From an uncultured Faecalibacterium sp. (GTDB taxonomy: Bacteria > Bacillota > Clostridia > Oscillospirales > Ruminococcaceae): DNA of 15,963 bases. The position numbers and the translations under genes are program-made. The DNA is taken from the NCBI GenBank assembly GCA_934501115.1, contig CAKSTO010000052.1, forward strand, positions 1-15,963, in the 5' to 3' direction. The stretch's first letter is position 1; the number at the start of each line of letters is the position of its first letter. Positions 6,385 through 13,253 of the stretch are shown here, piece by piece. The notes beneath the pieces are model-generated. The model was given only the letters and a program-made list of their open reading frames with translations. It had not been told where the DNA came from and did no database searches.

Positions 6385-7317
6385 TCAGCGGGAAAGCTGC
6401 CGCATCAGCCAGGTTCCGATATCTTCAAATACTTCCTGACGGTTGGTCTCCACCAGAAGCTCGTGCCGTGCACCGGGGTAGAACTTGCTCTCGATGTTCT
6501 GCACACCGGCGTCCCGCAGGCTTTGGATCGCACGGCGCACACCTTTGCCCCGTTCACCAACGGGGTCGGCATCTCCGGCAAGAAACAGCAAGGGCAGGTC
6601 TTTGGGCATTCCTGCCAGAAAAGCAGGGTCGTGCAGGCGCAGGATGCCGCTGAACATACTGTAATAGGCATTCAGCGTGAAGGTAAAGGTGCAGCGCTCG
6701 TCGGCCAGATACCTGTCCACCTCGGCCGGATCCCGGTTGAGCCAGTCGTGGGTGGTGCGGCCCTCCAGCCCCTTGTTGTAGCCCAGAAAGGACAGATTGG
6801 CCACAAAGCGGCTGCGGTACTTCCAGCCATGAAAGGCGGCCAGCACCCGGCAGAGGGTCTTGGCAAACTGCACCAGCGCTTTGGGCTGGAAGCCGGTGCC
6901 CATGAGGATGGCACCGTCCAGCTCACTGCCGTACTCACACAGGTACTGCCGTGCATAAAAGGAACCCATGCTGTGCCCCAGCAGGAAATAGGGCACGCCG
7001 GGGTAAAGTGCCTTTGTGCGGACGGTCATGGCGTGGAGATCGTCCAGAACGGCGCGGTTGCCGTCCGGCTCAGCAAAATAGCCGTAGTCAGCTTTCGTGC
7101 GGATGGAGCCGCCGTGGCCGAGGTGGTCGTTTCCGGTGACAAGAATGCCCCGGCCGGCAAGATATTCGGCCAGGGGCTTGTAGCGGTCGATAAATTCCAC
7201 CATGCCGTGGGAAAGCTGCAGGATGGCGCGCACATCGCCATCCGGCACACAGCGGAACGCATGCAGCGTCCGCCCCGGGACGGTGGAAGGAACGGTGAGA
7301 TCGATCATCTGGCTCAT
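6385..7317 (-). CDS. Alpha/beta hydrolase, monoacylglycerol-lipase/lysophospholipase-like (310 aa)
   Basis: The protein has the serine-hydrolase layout of the Hydrolase_4 (serine aminopeptidase S33) family. The oxyanion segment is LSHGMVEFIDRY (35-46), followed by the loop GNDHLGHGGS (62-71). The nucleophile elbow is GHSMGS (Ser116), the acid is in LAGDADPVG (probably Asp251) and the base is in YPGARHELL (His285). All triad positions are present and the 310-residue length is normal. Close relatives hydrolyse monoacylglycerols or lysophospholipids; the actual ester is not readable from the sequence. There is no signal peptide, so it is cytoplasmic. The ATG at 7317 has AAGGAG eight bases upstream. 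It follows the AbrB-type regulator by 18 bases on the same strand and is almost certainly its operon partner. The terminator at 6347-6381 lies at its 3' end. Confidence 0.88.
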   Translation of the reverse strand: MSQMIDLTVPSTVPGRTLHAFRCVPDGDVRAILQLSHGMVEFIDRYKPLAEYLAGRGILVTGNDHLGHGGSIRTKADYGYFAEPDGNRAVLDDLHAMTVRTKALYPGVPYFLLGHSMGSFYARQYLCEYGSELDGAILMGTGFQPKALVQFAKTLCRVLAAFHGWKYRSRFVANLSFLGYNKGLEGRTTHDWLNRDPAEVDRYLADERCTFTFTLNAYYSMFSGILRLHDPAFLAGMPKDLPLLFLAGDADPVGERGKGVRRAIQSLRDAGVQNIESKFYPGARHELLVETNRQEVFEDIGTWLMRQLSR

Positions 7318-7335
7318 GGGGAGACTCCTTTTTTC

Positions 7336-7587
7336 TTACAGTGCGCCGATCTTGCGGCGGCAGGCGGGGCAGATGCAGTAGCCCTGATACTGCACAGAGT
7401 TCTCGTCCATCTCGCCGCAGAAATCGCAGCTGCCGGCGGGACGGTGCTTCTTGAGCACGATGGAGTCGCCGTCCACAAAGATCTCCAGTTTTGTGTCAGT
7501 GTCCAGATGCATACTGGTGCGCAGTTCTTTGGGCAGAACGATGCGACCCAGCGCATCGATGCCGCGGACAATACCGGTGCTTTTCAT
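7336..7587 (-). CDS. AbrB/SpoVT-family transition-state-type regulator with C-terminal zinc ribbon (83 aa)
   Basis: Residues 1-48 are a textbook AbrB swapped-hairpin DNA-binding domain: MKSTGIVRGIDALGRIVLPK, then ELRTSMHLDTDTKLEIFVDG and SIVLKKH. Residues 54-76 add a CxxC...CxxC pair (Cys54, Cys57, Cys73, Cys76), which should bind zinc and replaces the dimerisation tail of Bacillus AbrB. Family members are dimeric or tetrameric transition-state regulators. I start at the ATG at 7587, where the conserved MKSTGIVR begins. AAAGGAG lies about 11 bases upstream, a little far. The frame is open to 7644 but the extra 19 residues are not family-like. It leads a two-gene operon with the hydrolase and has its own consensus-like promoter, with a Spo0A-box-like heptamer above it. 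Confidence 0.9.
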   Translation of the reverse strand: MKSTGIVRGIDALGRIVLPKELRTSMHLDTDTKLEIFVDGDSIVLKKHRPAGSCDFCGEMDENSVQYQGYCICPACRRKIGAL

Positions 7588-7676
7588 AGTATACCATTCT
7601 CCTTTATCCTTTTCCTTTTTCCTGTGATAGCCAGTCTGTGACACAATAGGAAAATTGTTCCAGTGGCGCTATGCTC

Positions 7677-7705
7677 AGTATACAAAAAATAACATAGTTC
7701 GTCAA
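7677..7705 (-). promoter_or_regulatory. SigmaA-type promoter of the abrB-like/hydrolase operon
   Basis: The minus strand has TTGACG (7705-7700), a 17-base spacer and TATACT (7682-7677), each one base from consensus. It predicts a start near 7670 and an 80-base leader. The leader contains a weak hairpin, ACAAT paired with ATTGT (about 7642-7657). Confidence 0.75.
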
Positions 7706-7719
7706 TGATTGCGGGGCAT

Positions 7720-7726
7720 TTCGACA
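7720..7726 (+). promoter_or_regulatory. Spo0A-box-like heptamer upstream of the abrB-like promoter
   Basis: TTCGACA is an exact match to the classic 0A box heptamer, lying 15 bases above the -35 of the abrB-like promoter. A heptamer is expected about twice by chance in a window this size when both strands are counted. Only the position next to an AbrB-family gene makes it notable. Confidence 0.3.
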
Positions 7727-7793
7727 AAAAACAACGATTTGTGCAGGACGGTTGAAGAACAGAGAGGCGGTTTTCTGCTGCGGTCTTCCTCAT

Positions 7794-7830
7794 AAAAAGA
7801 GCCGGCCAGACCTGCAGGTCTGGCCGGCTC
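7794..7830 (-). terminator. Intrinsic terminator downstream of the antiporter gene
   Basis: GAGCCGGCCAGACC and GGTCTGGCCGGCTC form a perfect 14-bp stem with a TGCA loop, so the whole 32 bases is a perfect palindrome. The minus strand then runs into five T. It lies 65 bases after the antiporter stop. A second perfect hairpin, GGCTGCC-TGCA-type at 7876-7893, sits directly at the stop codon but has no T tract. Confidence 0.8.
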
Positions 7831-7894
7831 GCGATCTGGAAAAATTGCCGCTGAAGATGCCCGGAGTGAAACGGAGGCTGCCTGCAGGCAGCCT

Positions 7895-9190
7895 TTACTC
7901 CGCGGCAGCCGATGCTTCCGGTTTGTTCTCCACACGGGCGCTGGTGCGTCCATCGGGACAGATCTCACCGGCAGCTGTCAGCGAGATCTTGGTCAGGGTG
8001 GGGCCGACCAGCTCATACACCAGCACGGAGAACAGCACCACATTGCGCACCATGTGGCCGTCCGACAGCTGAGAGGCTGTGGCTGCCATGCCCAGTGCGA
8101 CACCGGCCTGCGGCAGCAGGGTGATGCCGAGATATTTCTGGATGTCACTGCTGCAGCGGACAGCGCGGCTGCTGAGGCAGGCACCGCCGATCTTACCGGC
8201 CGACCGGGCGATGATGTACACTACGCCGATGAGCAGCACAAAGGGGTTGGCAAGAATGGTCAGATCCAGCTCCGCGCCGGACAGCACAAAAAACAGGATG
8301 TTGATGGGAGAAACCCAGCGATCCAGACGATCCATCAGCTCTTCAGAGGTGGGGCAGATGTTGCAGAATACAGTGCCGGTCATCATGCAGACCAGCAGCA
8401 ACGAAAAGCCGCAGCGGGTGCCGCCCAGCTCGAACTCGGTCATGGACAGGCCGACCGTCAGCAGCACAAAGGCAACAGAAAGACTCATTCGCTTGGAGCG
8501 GGAGTGGAAGTAGACCTCCAGCAGGTTCAGCACATAGCCGGCGGCAGCGCCCAGCAGCAGAGAGAGCACGATTTCCAGCAGCGGATCAACAATGACGCTG
8601 ACCGGGTCGATGCGACCCTGCTCCAGAGCGTTTGCCACGCCATAAGAGGCCGAGAACAGCACAAGACCCACAGCGTCATCGATGGCGACCACCATCAGCA
8701 GCAGGTGGGTCAGGGGGCCGGACGCCTTGTATTGCTTGACCACCATCAGGGTGGCGGCGGGAGCTGTAGCAGCGGCAATGGCACCCAGCGTGATGGCGGA
8801 CGCCATGGAGATCATGTCCGGGCGCAGAAGGTGCAGGGTGATCAGGGCAATATCCACCAGTGCCGTGGTGATCACAGCCTGCACGATGCCCACGGTAATG
8901 GCCTGCCGGCCCATGTGCTTGAGGGCGCTGAGCCGAAATTCGTTGCCAATGACGAAGGCGATAAAGCCAAGCGCCACCTGTGTGAGGATGCCGTAGCTTT
9001 CCACCTGAGCCAGGCTGCCAAAGCCGAAGCCCAGCCCGCTCAGACCCAGCCGACCCAGAAAGAAGGGCCCGAGCAGAAGCCCGGCGATCAGATAGGACGT
9101 GACAGCCGGCAGATTGACGGCCTTTGCCAGACGGGACATGAGCAGCCCGGCGATCAGTGCAAGAGACAGACAGATCAACATTTGTTCCAT
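7895..9190 (-). CDS. Cation:proton antiporter, CPA2/KefB-type (Na_H_Exchanger domain)
   Basis: This is a roughly 12-helix membrane protein with the Na+/H+ exchanger fold. From the proposed start it opens with LICLSLALIAGLLMSRLAK and LPAVTSYLIAGLLLGPF, the family's first two helices including the conserved L-P-x-V-x-x-Y-L-x-x-G-x-x-x-G-P pattern. ALGFIAFVIGNEF follows at the usual position. An acidic pair in LLLMVVAIDDAVGLVLF fits the ion-binding site, and FFVLSGAELDL is in the second half. The chain ends after a short polar tail, so there is no TrkA/RCK regulatory domain. It would exchange Na+ or K+ for protons; direction and ion are not readable. I start at ATG 9190 by family fit (431 aa). 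The frame is open to ATG 9235, where an AAGGAGG sits only one base away, so the start is uncertain. Confidence 0.87.
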   Translation of the reverse strand: MEQMLICLSLALIAGLLMSRLAKAVNLPAVTSYLIAGLLLGPFFLGRLGLSGLGFGFGSLAQVESYGILTQVALGFIAFVIGNEFRLSALKHMGRQAITVGIVQAVITTALVDIALITLHLLRPDMISMASAITLGAIAAATAPAATLMVVKQYKASGPLTHLLLMVVAIDDAVGLVLFSASYGVANALEQGRIDPVSVIVDPLLEIVLSLLLGAAAGYVLNLLEVYFHSRSKRMSLSVAFVLLTVGLSMTEFELGGTRCGFSLLLVCMMTGTVFCNICPTSEELMDRLDRWVSPINILFFVLSGAELDLTILANPFVLLIGVVYIIARSAGKIGGACLSSRAVRCSSDIQKYLGITLLPQAGVALGMAATASQLSDGHMVRNVVLFSVLVYELVGPTLTKISLTAAGEICPDGRTSARVENKPEASAAAE

Positions 9191-9201
9191 GTGCGGTTGT
9201 G

Positions 9202-9243
9202 CGGGAGCCGGCCGTGATCTGCAGGCGGCTCCCATTCCTCCTT
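9202..9243 (-). promoter_or_regulatory. Ribosome site and hairpin in front of the antiporter
   Basis: On the minus strand AAGGAGG (9243-9237) is too close to ATG 9235 and too far from ATG 9190. Between them GGGAGCCG (9233-9226) pairs perfectly with CGGCTCCC (9210-9203), a hairpin with a 15-base loop. Folding it would bring the ribosome site to about 15 bases from ATG 9190. This could reconcile site and start, or else mask the site. Confidence 0.35.
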
Positions 9244-9328
9244 ATCAAGAAAATACCGAAGCCGCGTGTGAAAGGGAAAGTCGAGAGGGGAACACAGCGC
9301 GGCCAGACGAAAAAACGCATACCCCCCA

Positions 9329-9357
9329 AGTATACTATCTGACCGTGCAAAAAGCAA
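9329..9357 (-). promoter_or_regulatory. Promoter of the antiporter gene
   Basis: The minus strand has TTGCTT (9357-9352), a 17-base spacer and TATACT (9334-9329), predicting a start near 9322 and a leader of about 130 bases to ATG 9190. Nothing else recognisable lies between 9244 and 9328. Confidence 0.55.
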
Positions 9358-9406
9358 CCGGAATATGGAGACCCGGCAAAGAGATCCGGTCGGGCAGACA
9401 AAAGAA

Positions 9407-9540
9407 ACTCCTTCCGTCATCGCTGCGCGATGCCACCTCCCTCACGGAGGGAGGCTCTGGCGAGAAGGAGAAGGGTTCCATTCTGCCAAAGGCTCCCTCT
9501 TTGAGGGAGCTGGCACGGCGTAAGCCGTGACTGAAGGAGT
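9407..9540. repeat. Palindromic dispersed repeat, copy 2 (134 bp)
   Basis: The ends are ACTCCTTCCGTCA on the left and TGACTGAAGGAGT on the right, imperfect complements that stay related for about 70 bases. Each arm contains a hairpin: CCTCCCTCacGGAGGGAGG on the left and GCTCCCTCtttGAGGGAGC on the right. An ATCGCTGCGCGAT palindrome on the left is replaced by CACGGCGTAAGCCGTG on the right. It ends 13 bases from the stop of the leftward glycosyltransferase and probably lies in its 3' UTR. With the antiporter leader it accounts for the 360-base gap between the two genes. The terminal sequence differs from copies 1 and 3 (CTCCTTC for CCCTCTC), so this is a sub-family. Confidence 0.78.
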
Positions 9541-9553
9541 AAATTTCAAAGAA

Positions 9554-10582
9554 TCAGTTGAATTTGAAGATCTTGCGCAGCTGGCGGTAGACGCCCAGCG
9601 TGAGCTTGTCGCTGCCGGGGAAGTGCATATCGGTCAGGCCGCCCAGATTGTAGCGCACGGCACGGTAGGTGTCGGCACTGGTGTTGGCCTTGAGGTACTG
9701 CCACAGCTCGGTGCGCTTGACCTTTGCCTCACTGCTGCCGTCCAGCAGCAGGAAGATGTCGCTCACAGCCATCATCACGGACAGGTAGTGCACCATATAG
9801 CTGCGCAGACGCTTCCGGTCTTTCAGGGCGTCCAGATCCTGACAGTCGATCATGTGCCGGGTGACTCGCAGCTGCTGATCCACGCGCTTGACCATGACGC
9901 TCTCGTTGACGCTCTGATCGGCACGGCCGATGAAGTAGCGGTAAAGGTCGAGATCCATGTAGTACATGCTCTTGACGTAGGGCAGGGGCTGGTAGACAAA
10001 AATGTTGTCCACATAGAAGGTGTGCTTGGGCAGCACCATGCCGCACTTGCGCAGCACTTCGGTGCGGTACATGACCGAGTGCATCAGGATGTTCTGATCC
10101 GGACGGAAGCGGCGTACATGAGTCCAGTTGAACAGACGATTTTCCGGGAAAACATTGGTGTAGCGCACGGTCAGGGAGGAATTGTCCTCCACATGCTCGT
10201 ACACATAGTTGCAGATCATCATGTCCGGTGCGGTGCCGCGGGCCACCAGAGAAGTCAGGCGTTCCAGCACCTTTTTCAGGGCATCGGTGTCCAGCCAGTC
10301 ATCACTGTCCACGACCTTATAGTACAGGCCGGTGGCATTGCGAATGCCCTGATTGACGCCCTCACCGTGGCCGCCGTTCTCCTGATGGATGGCCTTGACG
10401 ATGGTGGGATATTTGGCGGCGTACTCGTCGCAGATGGCGGGGGTATCGTCCTTCACGGAACCGTCGTCCACAAGGATGATCTCGGCCTGCTCTCCGGCAG
10501 AAAGCAGGGTCTCGATGCAATGGCGCATATATGCCGCCGAGTTGTAGCACGGAACGGCGAAGGTGATCAGTTTTTGCTGCAT
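9554..10582 (-). CDS. Family 2 glycosyltransferase (GT-A fold, 342 aa)
   Basis: The N-terminal half is a GT2 catalytic domain. It has ITFAVPCYNSAAYMRHCIETLL (residues 6-27), the nucleotide-sugar motif ILVDDGS (36-42), an HQENGGHGEGVNQGI segment typical of the family (66-80) and the metal-binding DSDDW (92-96). The C-terminal 150 residues are helical and basic, with no obvious transmembrane pair, so it is soluble or peripheral at the membrane. It should transfer a sugar from a nucleotide donor to a cell-surface glycan or lipid; donor and acceptor are unknown. I start at ATG 10582, with AAGGAG ten bases upstream. The frame is open to 10687, but those 35 residues are not family-like and overlap the promoter region. 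It is a single-gene unit divergent from recQ. Confidence 0.86.
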   Translation of the reverse strand: MQQKLITFAVPCYNSAAYMRHCIETLLSAGEQAEIILVDDGSVKDDTPAICDEYAAKYPTIVKAIHQENGGHGEGVNQGIRNATGLYYKVVDSDDWLDTDALKKVLERLTSLVARGTAPDMMICNYVYEHVEDNSSLTVRYTNVFPENRLFNWTHVRRFRPDQNILMHSVMYRTEVLRKCGMVLPKHTFYVDNIFVYQPLPYVKSMYYMDLDLYRYFIGRADQSVNESVMVKRVDQQLRVTRHMIDCQDLDALKDRKRLRSYMVHYLSVMMAVSDIFLLLDGSSEAKVKRTELWQYLKANTSADTYRAVRYNLGGLTDMHFPGSDKLTLGVYRQLRKIFKFN

Positions 10583-10648
10583 AAAAGTAATGCTCCTTTT
10601 TGTCTGAGTCCGGCGGCTGTGGCTGCCGGCATGGAGATATGTAGCCCT

Positions 10649-10657
10649 ATTATAGCA
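10649..10657 (-). promoter_or_regulatory. Extended -10 promoter of the glycosyltransferase gene
   Basis: The minus strand reads TGC-TATAAT (10657-10649), a perfect extended -10 about 67 bases before the ATG. The -35 position is weak (TAGCTT at 17 bases). The same layout is seen at 621-629. Confidence 0.55.
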
Positions 10658-10759
10658 TTTTCGCGCCTGAAAAGCTATCGTTTGCAAAAAAATCCTTTTG
10701 ACATTTCGTGCTTTTTGCCGAAAAACAGGCTCTGCGCCTGCGCAAAACCCCGGCTTTTA

Positions 10760-10768
10760 TGGTATACT
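10760..10768 (+). promoter_or_regulatory. Extended -10 promoter of recQ
   Basis: TGG-TATACT lies 59 bases before the recQ ATG, with no convincing -35. A perfect TTGACA at 10698-10703 is too far away to belong to it. Confidence 0.45.
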
Positions 10769-10827
10769 GATAGAGTTTTGAAAAGCACGGCGCAGAAAAA
10801 TGCGCATCTGATACAACGGAGGCAACC

Positions 10828-12405
10828 ATGGAAAACCCGCACAGCATCCTGAAAAAAGTTTTTGGCTACGACAGCTTCCGCCCCGGGCAGGAGGAGATCG
10901 TCAGCCGCCTGCTTGCCGGGCAGGATGTGCTGGCGGTGATGCCCACCGGTGCGGGCAAATCCATCTGCTATCAGGTGCCGGCGCTGCTTTTGCCGGGCAT
11001 CACCATCGTGGTGTCGCCGCTGGTCAGCCTGATGAAGGATCAGGTGGGGGCACTGGTGCAGGCGGGCGTGGCGGCGGCGTTCCTCAACAACAGCCTGACC
11101 GATAACCAGAAGGCTCTGATGCTGCACCGCGCCCGGGAGGGCTGGTATAAGATCATCTATGTGGCACCGGAGCGGCTGGAAATGCCGGGCTTCCAGCGAC
11201 TCGTGCAGGAACGGGAGATCAGTATGGTGACGGTGGATGAGGCACACTGCATCAGCCAGTGGGGGCAGGACTTCCGCCCCAGTTACCTGCGCATCCGGGA
11301 TTTTGTGGACAGCCTGCCCCGCCGCCCGGTGGTGGGCGCGTTCACGGCCACGGCTACCGCCCATGTGCGGGACGACATCCGGGAGCATCTGGCTTTACAG
11401 AACCCCTATGAGGTGACCACCAGCTTTGACCGTCCGAACCTCTATTTTGAGACCCGGCGGGCTTTGCCCAGTCAGAAACCGAAGGAGCTGCTGGATCTTG
11501 TGCTGAAAGAGGGCAGCAACGCGGGCATCGTTTATTGCAGCACCACCAAGCAGGTGGATGAGACGGTGCGTCTGCTGCAAAGCCGCAGCATCCGGGCAGC
11601 GGCCTATCACGCCAAGCTGGACGCGGATACCCGGCGGAAGAATCAGGACGATTTCCTCTACGACCGGGTGCAGGTCATGGTGGCCACAAACGCCTTCGGC
11701 ATGGGCATCGATAAGCCCAATGTGCGGTTTGTCATCCACTACAACATGCCAAAAGATCTGGAAAGCTACTATCAGGAAGCCGGCCGCGCCGGCCGTGACG
11801 GTCAGCCCGCCCGGTGCACGCTGCTCTATTCCGGCACCGATGTACGCACCATCCGGTTTTTCATCGAGAAGGAAATGGAGGCGGACAACGGCCTGCCTGC
11901 CGATGTAAAGGCCGAAGCTGCCCGCAAGGCGGAAGAGCGGCTCAAGTATATGACCTTCTATTCCACCACGCAGGACTGCCTGCGCGGCTTTCTGCTGCAC
12001 TATTTCGGCGAAGCGGCACCCAAAAAATGCGGCAGCTGCTCCTGTTGTCTGGCGGCAGAGCAGGAAACGCAGCAGCGGATGGAATACTCCCGCCGCCGTG
12101 CGGCAGACAATGCAAGACGGCTGAGCGAGAAGCCGCGTCGTGTCAGAACGACCGCCGGAGAACTGAGCGAGTTCGACCAGAAGTTGCTGAACGCACTGTA
12201 TGCCCAGCGCAAGCGGCTGGCCGGAAAGCAGAACATCCCGGCCTTTATGGTGTTCAGCGATGCCACACTGCGGGAGATGGCAGAGAAAAAACCTTTGAGC
12301 ATCGACGAACTGCTGAATATCAGCGGCATTGGCGAAAAGAAGGCTGGCCGCTACGGCAATGCCTTCCTGCGCATCATCGAGGATGCCGTGGGCAGCCGGG
12401 AGTGA
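10828..12405 (+). CDS. recQ: ATP-dependent DNA helicase RecQ, short form (525 aa)
   Basis: All SF2 helicase motifs are visible: motif 0 FRPGQEEI (17-24), Walker A MPTGAGKS (38-45), DEAH (137-140) with the RecQ aromatic-rich loop after it (ISQWGQDFR), FTATAT (172-177), VMVATNAFGMGIDKPNVR (283-300) and GRAGRDG (319-325). A zinc site follows (Cys384, Cys401, Cys404, Cys407), then a basic linker, then an HRDC domain (about 447-520) ending in the ISGIGEKKAGRYG hairpin. E. coli RecQ is about 609 residues. Here only about 40 residues separate the zinc site from HRDC, so the winged-helix part of RQC appears to be missing. It unwinds DNA 3' to 5' in recombination and fork repair. GGAGG lies five bases before the ATG. 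It has its own promoter and terminator. Confidence 0.95.
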   Translation: MENPHSILKKVFGYDSFRPGQEEIVSRLLAGQDVLAVMPTGAGKSICYQVPALLLPGITIVVSPLVSLMKDQVGALVQAGVAAAFLNNSLTDNQKALMLHRAREGWYKIIYVAPERLEMPGFQRLVQEREISMVTVDEAHCISQWGQDFRPSYLRIRDFVDSLPRRPVVGAFTATATAHVRDDIREHLALQNPYEVTTSFDRPNLYFETRRALPSQKPKELLDLVLKEGSNAGIVYCSTTKQVDETVRLLQSRSIRAAAYHAKLDADTRRKNQDDFLYDRVQVMVATNAFGMGIDKPNVRFVIHYNMPKDLESYYQEAGRAGRDGQPARCTLLYSGTDVRTIRFFIEKEMEADNGLPADVKAEAARKAEERLKYMTFYSTTQDCLRGFLLHYFGEAAPKKCGSCSCCLAAEQETQQRMEYSRRRAADNARRLSEKPRRVRTTAGELSEFDQKLLNALYAQRKRLAGKQNIPAFMVFSDATLREMAEKKPLSIDELLNISGIGEKKAGRYGNAFLRIIEDAVGSRE

Positions 12406-12415
12406 GAAAAGAAAG

Positions 12416-12481
12416 AGCATCTGCAAGGTTCGCAAGTTTTCTGAAATTCAGAGGCGAACTTTGCAGATGCTGTTGTTTTTT
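12416..12481 (+). terminator. Intrinsic terminator of recQ
   Basis: AGCATCTGCAAGGTTCGC (12416-12433) pairs with GCGAACTTTGCAGATGCT (12454-12471) over 18 bp with one wobble, followed by TTGTTTTTT. The loop contains a further small hairpin (TCTGA/TCAGA). It begins 11 bases after the stop. Confidence 0.88.
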
Positions 12482-12490
12482 GTGGGCTGA

Positions 12491-12624
12491 ACCCTCTCAG
12501 TCTGCTCACGATGTTCGCAGCCAGCTCCCCCGAAGGGGGAGCTTTATTCGTGCTGGCCGGAAGATGCAAAAAAAAGCTCCCCCTTTCGGGGGAGCTGGCA
12601 TCGCGCAGCGATGACTGAGAGGGT
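12491..12624. repeat. Palindromic dispersed repeat, copy 3 (134 bp)
   Basis: The ends are ACCCTCTCAGTC (12491-12502) and the exact complement GACTGAGAGGGT (12613-12624). Inside, AGCTCCCCC-gaa-GGGGGAGCT (12523-12543) and AGCTCCCCC-tttc-GGGGGAGCT (12575-12596) repeat the same hairpin, one per arm. The right arm shares ATCGC-TGC-GCGAT with the left arm of copy 2. The element lies between the convergent recQ and nrdG genes, nine bases from the nrdG stop. Length equals copy 2 (134 bp). Confidence 0.82.
12568..12596 (-). terminator. Intrinsic terminator of nrdG, supplied by repeat copy 3
   Basis: On the minus strand AGCTCCCCC and GGGGGAGCT form a perfect 9-bp stem with a GAAA loop, followed by eight T (12575-12568). 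This is the first T-tailed hairpin after the nrdG stop at 12633, and it lies entirely inside the repeat. Confidence 0.85.
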
Positions 12625-12632
12625 CAAACTGT

Positions 12633-13190
12633 TTACCGTTCCATAGTATGGGTGGCGAATACCTTTTCGTCCTCCCACCACACGGGCTCCCCGGCGGCAA
12701 GGGTCTTTTTGACATCCAGCAGGCGCTGGTTGCTGCTGCCCCGGAACCGCAGGGAGATATCGTGCTTGGCTTCAACAAATTCGCCGTCCACCAGCACATC
12801 CAGCAGGCTCAACAGCTCGTCGGTGGCTTCGCACCGGGCAAGGCTCGGCTCTTTGCCGGTCAGCTGCTCCCAGGTGTAGCCGGAATAGCACCACACCGTT
12901 TTGCTGGGGTACAAGGCCTTGAAGTTGCGCACAAAGGGCAGCAGCTCCCGCTGATTTTCCGGCTCCATGGGTTCGCCGCCCAGCAGGGAAAGGCCTGCGA
13001 TATAGTCCGGCTGGCAGGATGCAAACACCTCGTTGCGGGTGGGTTTGTCGAAGGGCTGGCCGTAATGGAAATCCCACGCCACGGCATTGAAGCAGCCAGG
13101 GCAGTGGTGGCGGCAGCCGGACACGAATACGCTGGTGCGCACCCCCGGGCCGTTGGCGATGTCATAGTATTTGATGGTTGCGTAGTTCAT
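12633..13190 (-). CDS. nrdG: Anaerobic ribonucleotide reductase activating protein NrdG (185 aa)
   Basis: NrdG is the radical-SAM activase that uses a [4Fe-4S] cluster and S-adenosylmethionine to make the glycyl radical on NrdD. The start MNYATIKYYDIANGPGVRTS is the family signature. The cluster-binding CxxxCxxC is CRHHCPGC (Cys26, Cys30, Cys33), and the SAM-binding motif is LLGGEPM. A WCYSGYTWE segment follows as usual. At 185 residues it is about 30 longer than the E. coli protein, mainly through a C-terminal extension that ends WWEDEKVF. I start at ATG 13190; the frame stays open to 13436 but that part overlaps the nrdD 3' end. The ribosome site (AGGA, about nine bases upstream) is weak. 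It follows nrdD by 157 bases that contain a perfect hairpin. Confidence 0.94.
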   Translation of the reverse strand: MNYATIKYYDIANGPGVRTSVFVSGCRHHCPGCFNAVAWDFHYGQPFDKPTRNEVFASCQPDYIAGLSLLGGEPMEPENQRELLPFVRNFKALYPSKTVWCYSGYTWEQLTGKEPSLARCEATDELLSLLDVLVDGEFVEAKHDISLRFRGSSNQRLLDVKKTLAAGEPVWWEDEKVFATHTMER

Positions 13191-13253
13191 AATATGATTC
13201 CTGTACTTTACAAAGAAATGGAAGCCTGCCGTTGCGGCCCTTCCGGTGAAAAT

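Noticed and set aside
10698..10703. Perfect TTGACA between the glycosyltransferase and recQ
   Set aside because: No -10 lies at 16-18 bases in the right direction, and the recQ -10 is about 60 bases away.
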